Source: Volutella citrinella (taxonomy: Eukaryota > Ascomycota > Sordariomycetes > Hypocreales > Nectriaceae). From it: 64,000 nt of DNA. The stretch lies in assembly GCA_034401135.1 (NCBI GenBank), contig JAWZSP010000003.1:2232001-2296000 (forward strand), given 5' to 3'. Shown one piece after another: positions 1 to 11,156 of this stretch; positions within the stretch are counted from its first letter, which is position 1; each line of letters begins with the position of its first letter. The notes under the pieces were generated by a model that saw only the letters and a list, made by a program, of their open reading frames with translations, did no database searches and was not told where the DNA came from. The translations under genes and the position numbers were made by a program.

Positions 1-2439
1 AGGATCTGCATTTCTCTGCCCAGCGTCAAGTACTCTAGAATCAGGATTCATGGAGGGACGCAAGATGATGGTGGCATCTGGATAGGAATTAGGTACCTTC
101 TGTGGACCCAGAACAGGGGTTGGTGGTCGTGACATCGTGACATCGACCCCGATATTTGGCGCGAAATCGGAAACATGCAGCAACCACCTCGAGTGCCAAC
201 GCCTAGTGTCGCGTTTTGTGCCGTCACATGCGTTGAGGCGGTGGGCATTTATCTTTTGGTGGCCACCCTCATTAGGGCTGAGAGCCAAGAAACTCGCCGG
301 GGGTGGCCAAACCCGTCGCAAGACTCGCTGTTGTGCCTCGATTTAGTCATCCTATGATGCCAGCTTGGCCAGTCAACTCGATGGCTGTGAATGGCCATTG
401 ATCTGCGCTGGCCCTTGTGTTCTATTGAATGATTCGGGGCCTTACCTTACGTAGTGAGGCTGGACAGGGGCAGGGCAGTGGCGATGGTTGTTCACTTATT
501 GCTATTCTATGACTTCAGAGGGGCTTGCAAGGCTGAAATCCAACATGCGGCATGTGAATCCGCCTGGTTAGTGTGCCTCTGGAGGTCTTACAGATGGAAA
601 CATTTGAGAGATAAGACCAGAGACATGTTCTGGTGGACCTCTGTTGTTTCGGTAATTTTAGCTATTTCCAACGGCCCACTAGGAGATCTCTGCCTTGTGC
701 AGGTACGCATTCAAAAGAGCGCTAGACTCTGATGAGGCCTCGTAGCAAGTGCTTCGCACAGTGCAGTCCATCTATGAGGCGAAGGACTATTTGATCGCGT
801 GTCCGATATAGAGCGATGATATTGGGCATGCAAGAACCTGATACTGTTGACCATTTAGACGGCTATCGGTGACGCAGGCCAGTAGCCACCAGTCTCACCA
901 CATGATCTACCAAAGAATCATCTCCATTGCATGGCTGGCCACAACATCATCAAGATGGGCTGGTGTCGATGCGACGGCGCTTGTTGCGATCCCGTCCTAG
1001 GCTTATTTCTATCTGGGCCAATGAGCACACAGTGACAATATTAATATCGAGATTTGACTCTCCGTTGCTTCCGAAGGCTGCCAGCCATGCCTCCAGGTAC
1101 ATCTGCTGGGCACATCCAGGCACTAAAATAATCTGAATCCTGAATGCTTCAATTCAGCATCAAGCAATGAGTCCCATGGTATCTGCCGGAACTAGCGGGA
1201 AGAGATTAACCAAGCTGACAGAGACAAGATGGCAAACGTCTGATTGACTGGCAGGAAAGAAAATCGGCCTGAGAATAGTGAGATGTGGCGTGTTTGACCC
1301 CTCGGCGTCAGTGATAGTGCGGCGGCAGCCAGCAGATGATGCATGTGCGTGCACGGGCCCGAACTCTGGGCGCAGCTAATGAATGCCCTGGGCTGCTTGC
1401 CTGGGATACGGAGCGATACGCCAGCATCGTGGCTTAGGTTGTGAAGCATCATCAATTTGTCCGGCCATCCACACGTCCCCCTCTCAATCTTGCAAAGCTG
1501 CTGCCTTGTGGTCTGATGCGGTGCTAAGGACCCTTGCCACGCAAGTTCAGCGTGGGAGATTGGACATTGCTGTCCCGCCCTTGATGCTTCGTCCAGCTGC
1601 GTGAGCTCGTTGGTGGCCCAGCTGAGGCGAGGCGCAACGGCCCCGTTCGGATCGATAGCAGCCGTCTGGGGCCACCAGGGGCCTTGCCGCCTTGGTGAGA
1701 AGGTACCCAACTTACGCCGCAAGTTGGCCGCAGCCCGCGGCCATGCGGCACCTCCACTGGCATGAGCACTGTCACTGACACCGACACGGCGCCGCCCGAC
1801 TCGTCCCGATCCATTCGCAGCTGCACGGCTTTCAATTGATGCCTGGACGCAGTCAATCACAGCAACTGGTACGCGCGAGGAGCCAGACCGCTATCCCACT
1901 GCCCCTCCAAAGTCCCGGGCCTCCCCCGTTGTGCTTCCCGTTATGTTCCCCCCGAACGCATTGGCGAGCAGCCCCTGAGCGGGGAGACCACCAATCACTG
2001 CCAGGCTGTTCCTACAAATCGCCTTACTCTTCGTTCCGGCAGCCAGCCTAAGTGCCCTGAAAGCCAAGTGCCATGTAGCCCCCTCGGCTCCATGTGGCCT
2101 GTTCTCTGGTCATAGTAGCGCCACTCTGTTGCTAACGCTCATGGGGAGGATCCTCATTAAAAAAAATCCCTAGACCCCTGTCCAGACATCCATCCTCTCC
2201 CTTCCGCCTCTTCCACCGTGTGCTGCGCTGCGTATAATAACTTTCAAGAGCGGGCGCGCCTCTTCAATTCGAATCGCTGCGGTCTCTCTTCTTTTTCGTG
2301 CTTGTCATCTACGTCCTTGGTCCTTGCCACGGGAACCCCCGGTCCTTCAGCGCCTCATCCGCCCATTCCGAAAGCTTCCTGCTTTTGCTTGCAATCGCCT
2401 CTCCTGTATTCGCGTCCCTCCAACGGCACCTCCTCAATC
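1..2439. other. Intergenic region and SCS7 promoter/leader
   Basis: No gene is supported here. Open frames of up to about 220 codons overlap on both strands and show no recognisable family, motif or splice structure. The last 250 bases or so, before 2440, become pyrimidine-rich and probably form the SCS7 promoter and 5' leader. An A run near 2160 is the only other low-complexity feature noted. Confidence 0.6.
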
Positions 2440-3629
2440 ATGCCTGCTCTCCCGACATTTACTCGCGCCCAGGTCGAGGCGCACAACTCCAAGAAGTCAT
2501 GCTATGTGACGGTTGGTAACACGGTCTACGATGTGACTGACTTCGTCGATGACCATCCCGGTGGTGGCGACCTCGTCCTCGAATACGCCGGCCGCGATAT
2601 TGAGGAGATCCTCAAGGACACAGCCTCTCACACACATTCCGATGCCGCCTACGAGATCCTTGACGACTCCATCGTTGGATACCTCGACACCGGCAAGGCC
2701 CCCGCTACCAATGGGCACGCCAATGGAAATGGAAAAGCAAACGGCAACGGCGTCGCCAAGGAGGGCGTGTATGTCCACCCCCGAACCGGCATGTCCTGCG
2801 AGGAAGATCTGAGCAAGGACACCGACTACGACAAGGACTACAAGAGCCACAAGTTCCTCGACCTGAACCGCCCACTGTTCCCCCAGATCTGGTTCGGCGG
2901 CTTCTCCAAGGACTTCTACCTCGATCAAGTCCACCGCCCCCGCCACTACAAGGGAGGCGCATCTGCCCCCCTCTTTGGCAACTTCCTCGAGCCCCTCTCC
3001 AAGACTCCTTGGTGGGTGATTCCCACGGTCTGGCTTCCCTGTGTCTCCTACGGCACCTACATCGCGAGCAAGGGTTTCAGCGGTCCCCTCCCGGTTGTAG
3101 GGTACTTCGTGTTTGGCTCCTTCTTCTGGACTCTGGTCGAATACTGCCTGCACCGATTCCTGTTCCACCTCGACTAGTAAGTAGTTGCTGCACTGGCTCC
3201 ATCTCGGTACCTCCGAGGCTAACTCTGATGCCTAGCTACCTTCCTGATAACCGTGTCGGCATCACCATGCACTTCCTTCTCCATGGTATCCACCACTACC
3301 TGCCCATGGACAAGTACCGTCTGGTAATGCCTCCCACGCTCTTCGTCGTCCTCGCCAGCCCGTTCTGGTATGTTGCCCACGGCATCATCTTCTGGAACTG
3401 GTACGGGGCTACGGCTACTTACTGTGGCGGCATCTTCGGCTACGTTTGCTACGACTTGACACACTACTTCCTACACCACACCAACCTGCCTCTCTGGTAC
3501 AAGGAGCTGAAGAAGTACCACCTTGCTCACCACTTCCTTGAGTACGACCTTGGCTTCGGTGTCACCAGCAAGTTCTGGGATCAGATTTTTGGCACTGAGA
3601 TTGTGTACAATGCCAAGAAGACCAACTAA
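2440..3629 (+). CDS. SCS7: Fatty-acid 2-hydroxylase (sphingolipid alpha-hydroxylase)
   Basis: This enzyme 2-hydroxylates the very-long-chain fatty acid of ceramide at the ER membrane. There are two exons, 2440-3176 and 3236-3629, with a 59-nt intron (GTAAGT donor, GCTAAC branch point, CTAG acceptor), giving 376 aa; yeast Scs7 has 384. Residues about 8-85 form a cytochrome b5 domain with heme ligands His39 (in HPGGGD) and His66 (in HSDAAY). The C-terminal half is a fatty-acid hydroxylase domain with membrane segments and the di-iron histidine motifs HRFLFH, HGIHH, HYFLHH and KKYHLAHH. The HRFLFH motif lies just before the splice, so the enzyme needs correct splicing to continue into HGIHH. The start at MPALPTF was chosen because it begins directly before the b5 domain; an upstream in-frame ATG at 2218 would add an unconserved leader. 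Confidence 0.95.
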
Positions 3630-4218
3630 GTTGAAGCGCCCTGTGTGTATTCATCTCGTTGCGCAAGCGCCAGACTTCACTGCTTCGGGTTATGGTATAT
3701 ATTTTCACATTAATAGTTGGCTTTAATTGATGGGAGTTAGGCAGTATGAACATCTAGGGGGCGAAAACTAACGAGCTTATGCCTGGGCGTGGGTCATTTA
3801 TGAAAGAAGGCATATCGGTATCATATTAGTTGTAATGCTCAAGATTGCGCCATGGGCCAATTTGTTTCTCTGGGCTTGTATCATAGTCGAAATTCAGGGT
3901 TTTCTCTTGATCGTTGTGGTCAGCTCGAATATTCATCCACCGCTTGCATATCCGTAGCGTGATTGGCGATAGTCGGGCTGTGGCGCCATCGGCAACATAC
4001 TAGTTGGAGGTGGCTGTGCACGTGACTCAGCCTCCGCGTATTAAACCTTGTCGTCTAGTTTCTTCAGGCATCCCCAACCAGCCTGACCAAATTGTGCACC
4101 ATCATCAGATTCTAGGACACCGAGACGGACGAAGAAACTCGCATTTGAAACTATCAGATACGCTCCTGGCGATAAAATCTCCTAGAAGATACGACCACTC
4201 GGTGTGCGACTCGACAAA
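3630..4218. other. Intergenic region, SCS7 3' end to splicing-factor promoter
   Basis: No gene is seen. This region holds the SCS7 3' UTR and the promoter of the next gene. A CACGTGACT element lies at 4019-4027, about 195 bp upstream of the splicing-factor ATG. Confidence 0.6.
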
Positions 4219-6122
4219 ATGAGCGGTTTAGACGTAGAGGCGCTCCTGGACGCAGCTGCCAAAGACACATCCGAACAGAAGACCACAAGCCCCAGCGATG
4301 ACCAGCCTAGGGAAGAGAAGTCCGATAGACGAGACAAGGACCGAGAGCGCGACCGGGGACGGGATCGCGACGGGAGCCGACATCGGGACCGCGACCACGA
4401 CCGACGGCGACGCGATCGTCGAGACGGCAGCCAGCCTCGTAGCCGGCGAGGCACACCCGATGTAGGAACACCTCGAAGCGACGCCGGAAGCCAGAAGAGT
4501 AGGAGGAGAAGCAGAAGCCGTGATGACGATCGCCGCCACTCACGTCGAAGCAGAGACGGCGATTACTACCGAGGTGGACGTCGCTCGCGATCTCGTTCGC
4601 CGTATCGCAGCAACCGTTCTCGCGATGACCGTGACCATCGTGACCGGCGAGACCGCGACCGCCGCTCCCGTGAGTATGGCCGAGGCCGGGACGAAGACCG
4701 CCGAGACTCGAAGCGTGATGCCACTCCCCAGCTTACTGAAGATGAGCGGGATCGACGCACCGTGTTTGTGCAGCAGCTTGCCGCCCGCCTGCGAACCCGC
4801 GAGCTGAAGGAGTTTTTCGAGAAGATTGGCCCAGTCAATGAGGCCCAGATTGTCAAGGACCGCATCAGCCAGAGATCCAAGGGGTGAGTTTCGGGATGCC
4901 TCCGCCACGGCCACCTGAATCATTTGCTAACATATCGACAGAGTTGGTTACGTCGAGTTCAAGAACGAAGAATCTGTCACCCAGGCACTTCAGCTTACTG
5001 GACAGAAACTCCTAGGTATTCCTGTCATTGTGCAGCTGACAGAGGCCGAGAAGAACCGCCAAGCCCGCAACCCTGACTCGGGCCCGCACCCCAACTCGAT
5101 ACCCTTCCACCGCCTCTACGTTGGTAACATCCACTTCAACGTCACTGAGCAGGACCTTCAGGCGGTTTTTGAACCCTTTGGCGAACTCGAATTCGTCCAG
5201 CTGCAGAAGGATGAAAACGGTCGCAGCCGCGGTTATGGATTCGTCCAGTGAGTTCCCCTCTTGACGGCCCCTCCCTTGAGATTTCGAACCGGTCTCGGCT
5301 AACAACTACGGTAGATTCCGCGATGCAACGCAGGCACGAGAGGCACTGGAGAAGATGAACGGCTTTGACTTGGCTGGTCGCCCCATCCGTGTTGGTCTCG
5401 GAAACGATAAGTTTACCCCTGAGAGTACTGCCAACTTGTTGCAGAGATTTTCCGGCCAGAACTCGCAGTTCCAGGGCTCCGCGTTCTCTGGCGCAGGAGG
5501 ACGCGGCCCCCAGTCATCGACCTTTGACCGCGCTGGCGGCCGAGACAGCGAAAAGACGGGCGGCGCCAGTGCCTTGGACGACACTGATGTCGCCGGCGTG
5601 AACTTTAACAACTATAGTCGCGATGCTTTGATGAGGAAACTCGCCAGAACCGACGAGTCGGCTACGAATGGCAACGACGAACGACAGGTGCTGAAGCCCA
5701 AGACCGAGGTCAAACCCCTCCCCGCCAATGTCAACATGGCTAGTCGCTGCGTTGTCTTGCACAACATGTTTGATCCCGAAGAGTAAGCTCTCCCTCCCCC
5801 CCTTTTTAGTGCACAGTGCACAGACACGTTTGTATGTTCCTAGTCGCTGACAGATTCTTGCAGGGAGGAGGGAGATGACTGGGTGAAAGAGCTTGAGGAT
5901 GACGTCCGCCAAGAAGCTGAGAGCAAGTATGGGCATGTTGTTCACATCTCAGTTGATCCGAACTCCAAGGGCGACATATATCTCAAGTTTGACAAAGTCC
6001 AGGGCGGCGAAAATGCCATCAAGGGCCTCAACGGCCGATACTTCGGAGGCCGGATGATTGACGCGTCACCTGTTGTAGACGCCGTCTACGGCAGTTTGTT
6101 CTCTCGCACTCGGGCAATCTGA
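4219..6122 (+). CDS. rsd1: RS-domain splicing factor with three RRMs (RBM39/Rsd1 type)
   Basis: This is a nuclear U2AF-like splicing factor of the CC1/RBM39 family. There are four exons, 4219-4883, 4942-5247, 5315-5782 and 5864-6122, each joined by a GTRAGY donor and a CAG or TAG acceptor, giving 565 aa. Residues about 35-165 are an Arg/Asp/Glu/Ser-rich RS-like domain. RRM1 lies near 179-255 (TVFVQQL), RRM2 near 279-353 (RLYVGNI, with RGYGFVQF as RNP1), and a C-terminal atypical RRM or UHM near 455-560 (VVLHNMFDP, then GRYFGGRMI). The order matches human RBM39 and S. pombe Rsd1. The start at [10 protein letters not shown] is preferred over an in-frame ATG 15 bp upstream because that N-terminus is typical of fungal members. 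Exon 4 begins inside the acidic turn of the UHM. Confidence 0.92.
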
Positions 6123-7480
6123 AGCTAATGTTGGCCTGTTCGACACTGCTACATCTAGGACTCTCACAGGTCAGCAGTGTCCGTTCTGGCTGGCGTGCCG
6201 CCTGACTAAGACTCTTTGAGCGCTCTACAGACACGAAGCCTCTGTTTTTTAGCGGAGCAAGAAAAAAAAAGGGATGGCCTTGCGAGGTCTCGCGGCTAGG
6301 GCTCGATTGCCTCTCCGCCCGGAGGCGATGGCATCGTGCTCTCAACGACTCGCCACTCTACTCGGCCCGCCAGCGGAGCCCATGGTTGTTGACCTCCGTT
6401 CGTCTCTTCTCGTCTCATCTCATCTCAACCGACATCTGGTGTCGCAGGTTCTCTCATTTTACCAGTCTGGACAAGTCACAATCTCACAATGGTCGACTAG
6501 GTTCCGCCACCGACAGGTGCCTCGGGTTCAGCGCTCGACTAGCCGCAAGTTGATTCTACTGATATCTGTACCATAGGATGAACATAGGATGACCATAGGA
6601 TGATGGCGTTGCCTCACGATATCAAGGTAGCTGGGAGTGTTGGTCTTCCACCCACAAATTTTTGTTTAGATATGTCTCTCAAGTTCCAGCCAATAGAATG
6701 TGTTCAGCGTAGTACCAAGTCTGCGTTCATTGTGTACTTTGTGATGCCTACGCTGCCTTGTTCAAAGGGTCTTGGGGCGAGTTCGACGTGGCGGGATGCA
6801 ACAGTGATTCAGGCGCACTCTGCGTTGCCCCGTGGATAGGTAATGTCTACGGCTCATTGCATATCGCATTGGATTGGCTGCTGGGATTAATCACTGCCGC
6901 AGGACCCCATTGATAACTCGAGGAAGCCATTATCAACCTCAGGGAACTCCTTATTGACGTTATCACCAGCAGTCGAGGTGCCCGACCCCTATATTGAACA
7001 AGGGGCGACGATACCAGACTGCAAAGCTGCAATAGCCACGGCCTGGAGCACCAACAATGGCGCAGGCTGTGACTGGCAGTAAATCATGATCAATCAAAAT
7101 CAACGAGGCTGAACAGCCTCCCTAGTCTGGAAAAGATCTGAGAGGCCGCGCGTGTTTTCTGTGCACACGACCGAACATGTGAAGAGGTTCTGAGTTCTCG
7201 GGTCCTGCCTGGAGCCTATAGAATAGGGGCGGCTGGGGCCAACGCGCGGGAGGAGGTGCCTGAAATTCAAGTTTGCATCTCTCACCTTCATCTCAACTCG
7301 GCATATGCCTGTGGACCATTGTCTGAGGGCCGCCGTGCAGTTGAAAAGCAGTGAACCCTGCCCTCCTCTTTTCCTTTCTCTGCATATAAAACACTTGAGG
7401 GGACTCCAGGTTATCTCGGTAACTCTTCCTTTTCAACCTTCTTTGATTTCTTCACACAAAGAGAGAGAGAAGACTTCGGG
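6123..7480. other. Intergenic region
   Basis: No gene is supported. Short frames at about 6274-6576 and elsewhere have random composition. The stretch from about 7360 to 7480 is pyrimidine-rich and is probably the leader of the next gene. Confidence 0.55.
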
Positions 7481-9953
7481 ATGGCTGATGAGAACGGCGA
7501 TAGTTTCAGCAACGTGGATTCTGGCGATCGCTCGCTGAGCCTCGCATCGCAGTGGCTCAACGGCTCTAGCACTCATAACAGCGAGACTGCCGCAGTCAAG
7601 ATCGAAGACCAACCGAACAACACCATGTTGTCCATCAACTTCTCGACCCCCCTCGCCGGGGCTGCTCGGTCTGAACGGCTCAAGCAGATGACGAACAACC
7701 ACGTAAGTTGTCATCCAGTGTTTTTCTCAAGTTCATGGACGAAGGAGAGGAGGAGAAGTATGCTGATGATATGTACAACAGGCCGCGTTTGCCAAGGCGC
7801 GAGTTTCCCAAGAGATTCTGGTCAAGATCCAAACCTCTTTGCGCCGCATGCCCGGCGTCTCCTCCAAGGAAGCCAACGAGATCGTTGCCCAGCTCCAAGA
7901 GGTCGGTCGCATCATCAGCCAGGAGACGAGCCAGCTGGTGGATGCTCTCGTCAACGTCACTCTGGACCAAGAGGAGACGGACAAGGCCATGGCACGCATG
8001 AGCATCGAGTCTAAGCTCGCTCAGGCCGGGGCCGACGACCAGGCACAAGCCGTGAGTGACCTCCGTGGCGAGCTCGACAAGGAGAAGGCCAAGCGCCAGG
8101 AGGCCGAGGCGGAGATTGCCAAGGTCATGGAGGATCTTCAGAGCCTCACCAGCGACATCAAGTCGACCAAGGGCAAGGATGGAGCCGGCGAGGGCACTCC
8201 CTACCCGTCCCGAGAAGAGATGATCAAGGTAAGAGACTGTCCCACGAGCCGCCCGTCGGCGCAGAGTCGGCAGCTAACGTTCTTTTTTCAAACACAGCAT
8301 CTTGAGGACACCATCGAGCACCTCGAGGGCCAGGTCAACAACCGACGCTCTCTCTGGGTCATGAAGCACTCTAGCCCTGCGTCCCTGGCCCGAGCCATCG
8401 AGACCATGGCCGACTCGTGCGAAGACAAGGAAGCTGTTCACCAGACCATCATGAACCTCCGACCCGTCGCTGGCCGTGGCGATGTCGACCCGTATCGCGA
8501 GCCGCGGGACCTGACGCAGACCTTCCACGAGATGGCTCTGCAGCCGCGCCCCTCGACGGGCTTTCAACACGCCCGGTCGACTTCCAACGCACCGCCTCGC
8601 TTCGGACCCCTTGGCTCAGCTCCCAGCCGGACCTCTTCGCGAGCTCCTCCGCAGTGGACTCCCACGACCCCAGGACAATCCCGGTTCGCAGGCATGTCCA
8701 GCAACAGCGGCAACAACACTCCCGGCTTTGGTAGGGTGCCGTCTCGTGACGCTCGTCGCAGCTTCAACCAAGGGCAGTACCGCCCTAGCATGGTTGATGG
8801 GCACCACGGCAGCTTCCATCATCCCAACGACCGTTCCTTTGGTGGTGGCATGGAGACTGGCTTCGGGGGCCGTCGTGATTTCTTCCCTACTACGCCGTCC
8901 ACTGCTCGCGGGCGATATGGCCGTACTCGCGACCCCATCTCCCCAGAGTATGGCGGTCGTCACACTCCCGGCACCGTCTCGTCTCACGGCTATGGCCACG
9001 GACACGGTCATTCTCAGGGTCACCCCGGACACCCCCATAGTCACCCTCACCCTCACGGCAACCTCCTCTTCGCCGGGCCGCTCATCCACATCACCGAGAT
9101 GACCGTCGCCGCCTGGAACGAGCAAATCATGGAGCTGTACGCTGTGATCCGGGCCTTTGTCGAGAACAACGCCGGACAGCCGACCTCGATGCGTCCCGGG
9201 GAGCTGGCCGAGACTCGCCTCTGGCCCGTCCTGCTGGCCACCTACTACCCGCTCTCCGACCCGGAGGCCATGTCGTACCTCGACGTCCACCTCAAGGAGC
9301 AGAGCAGCAAGTCGTGCCTCGTCACTCGTGTGATTATCGACTACATTGTCAACCGCGTCTGGGTGCCCCGCGCGTGGGCCGGCGCCGACAACCAGGCGAC
9401 CAACAACCTCATGGAGGTCCATCGTGACCTGGAACGAACCCAGGGTAAGCTGTCTTCCGACGTTGATCTTGGAGTCTCTAACCTCGCCGTGTCTGTAGGC
9501 CAGCCCTCGTCGCACCGCCAGCCCATCCTGGACCGCCAGGCGGCTGTCATCGACTCGATCCTCAAGCTGGACCACTACGGCCAGTGGAGCAACTCCCGCA
9601 TCAGGGACACGACCAACACGGTCCTCGGCGTCATCAGCCCGCTGATGAACTTCGACGCCGCCCCTGAAGACGCCTACGCCGACCTCGAGGCCGTGGCCAC
9701 CCAGGCCTGGGCGCTCTCCTCCCGCATCCTCAGCAGCCGCCTGACCTTTGATTTCCGCTTCCCCGAGGTCGGCAGCCGCTTCTCGTGCCAGAGCATGGTG
9801 CCCATCTGGCCCAACATGGAGCCAATGGAGCTGCAGGCTAAGCACTGGCGCGTCGCTCTCGTCACTACACCCGTCATCACCTGCCGCAACGACACCGGCG
9901 CCAACATCTCGGCCCACTCCGTCTCGCTGGCCGACGTGGTCTGCATGCAATGA
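7481..9953 (+). CDS. Coiled-coil and His-rich protein of unknown function
   Basis: I do not recognise this family. Four exons (7481-7702, 7782-8228, 8298-9444 and 9499-9953) give 756 aa. The N-terminal 75 residues are Ser/Asn-rich and look disordered. Residues about 75-240 are helical with heptad-like charged repeats, probably a coiled coil (164-205 and again from 224). Residues about 290-480 are low complexity, rich in Pro, Ser, Gly and Arg, ending in a run of alternating His and Gly (about 452-477). The last 275 residues look globular, with conserved-looking Trp, Tyr and Cys. There is no signal peptide or membrane helix. The second intron (69 nt) and third intron (54 nt) are multiples of three and contain no stop, so unspliced reading stays open. 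The splice sites are good, so I prefer the spliced model. A scaffold role is possible but is inference only. Confidence 0.8.
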
Positions 9954-11156
9954 GGGGACGAGCGTGGAAACTGTCCTGGGTTTGTCAATGGGCCCGGGCA
10001 GGCGCATCTAGCAGAGACTGGTGGCAGCATGTGGAGCGAAGCTCTCCCCATGTGGCGCCCCTTTTTCCTCCTTTCTTTTCTTTTCTTTCTCTTGTCCTTT
10101 CTTGTCTCTCAATTTTCTTCAGTCAGCTGAACACGACACGGAGAAGAACATGTGGAGTGACTGACTGGTGCGAATCGCTTATCATGAAGACTTTTGGCGT
10201 CATGATGCCCAGAGTCGCGCTTTTTCAGCCACCCCATCTCGATTCCCCCAAGGGGTCAGTTGTGACCAGAATGGGGGCTTTGTTCCGCAACCATGGGATA
10301 TGCTGGGACAACCTTCATATAAAACATGGGCAAGAGTGCGAGAGGCCGATGCTGCTGGGGGACAATCAGAAGACGTGGGCAGGATTGACATCTTACAGTC
10401 TACACGCTTGCTCCCGGTTTAGACCCCAGCCGGGACACTTGGGTCCGAAGACTCTCTTTTCATTCATTTTCGTCTCATCTTTGTTTCTTCTCCTTTTTCT
10501 CTTTTCGAGTCGTGGGGTCGTGGCTAAGGATATGCCGGTCGATCTACCATCTCCTCTAATATGTGCCTGAATGTGCAATAAGGGGTTCGGCTACTGCTGG
10601 GCAATCAGCAATATACGAGAGTTGCATAGGACTCTACCCATAGGCGACTGCAAATAGAGCAATGAGAAGTTTCTGCTTCATATGCATGCTGTCCGTTTTC
10701 ACATCGAGTGCTAAAGAATAGGAGGGAGCATTCACTTGTGATGTTCTGTTCGTGATCCATTCTTTTTTTTTCAGATGCCGTTTCCACATCGAGTACCAAA
10801 GTATGGGAGGAAGCATTCACTTGTGATGTTCTGGTCGTGACCTATTCTTCTCTTTTGATGCTTTCTGTTCATAGCTGTCCTAATTCTGATGTCCGCCAGC
10901 CGTGTGTCCGCGAGAACACCTCACCTCGGTTGAACTTTCAAGTTCAAGTCTATCGTGTCTATGTATCCGTTGCGCCGCCATTGCCAGTAAATGCCGAAAG
11001 CAGCTGACCAGTGTGACCAACCTGGACACCGAAAGGACTAATAATACATTGTGGAAGGAAATACAAGAAGGGAAAAAGGGAGAGAGAAAAAGATAGGGGC
11101 AAAAGCGGTAGGATACAATCAAAGAATCAGCCACGAGCCACTCCGCAGTGTGAGTC
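9954..11156. other. Convergent intergenic region
   Basis: This region lies between two convergent genes. It contains T-rich 3' UTR sequence and an imperfect tandem duplication listed separately. No gene is supported. Confidence 0.6.
10686..10857. repeat. Imperfect tandem duplication, two units of about 83-89 bp
   Basis: Unit 1 spans 10686-10774 and unit 2 spans 10775-10857; the first bases of a third unit follow. The two copies share the core CACATCGAGT and an unbroken CATTCACTTGTGATGTTCTG, with substitutions and small gaps elsewhere and a poly-T tract near each end. The array lies in non-coding DNA between convergent genes. Confidence 0.85.

Noticed and set aside
1192..1860. 222-codon minus-strand frame near the left edge
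   Set aside because: It overlaps other open frames on both strands, and no family or splice signals support it.
8616..10007. 463-codon minus-strand frame opposite the coiled-coil gene
   Set aside because: It lies entirely over a well-supported spliced gene in GC-rich sequence, with no independent motif or promoter.
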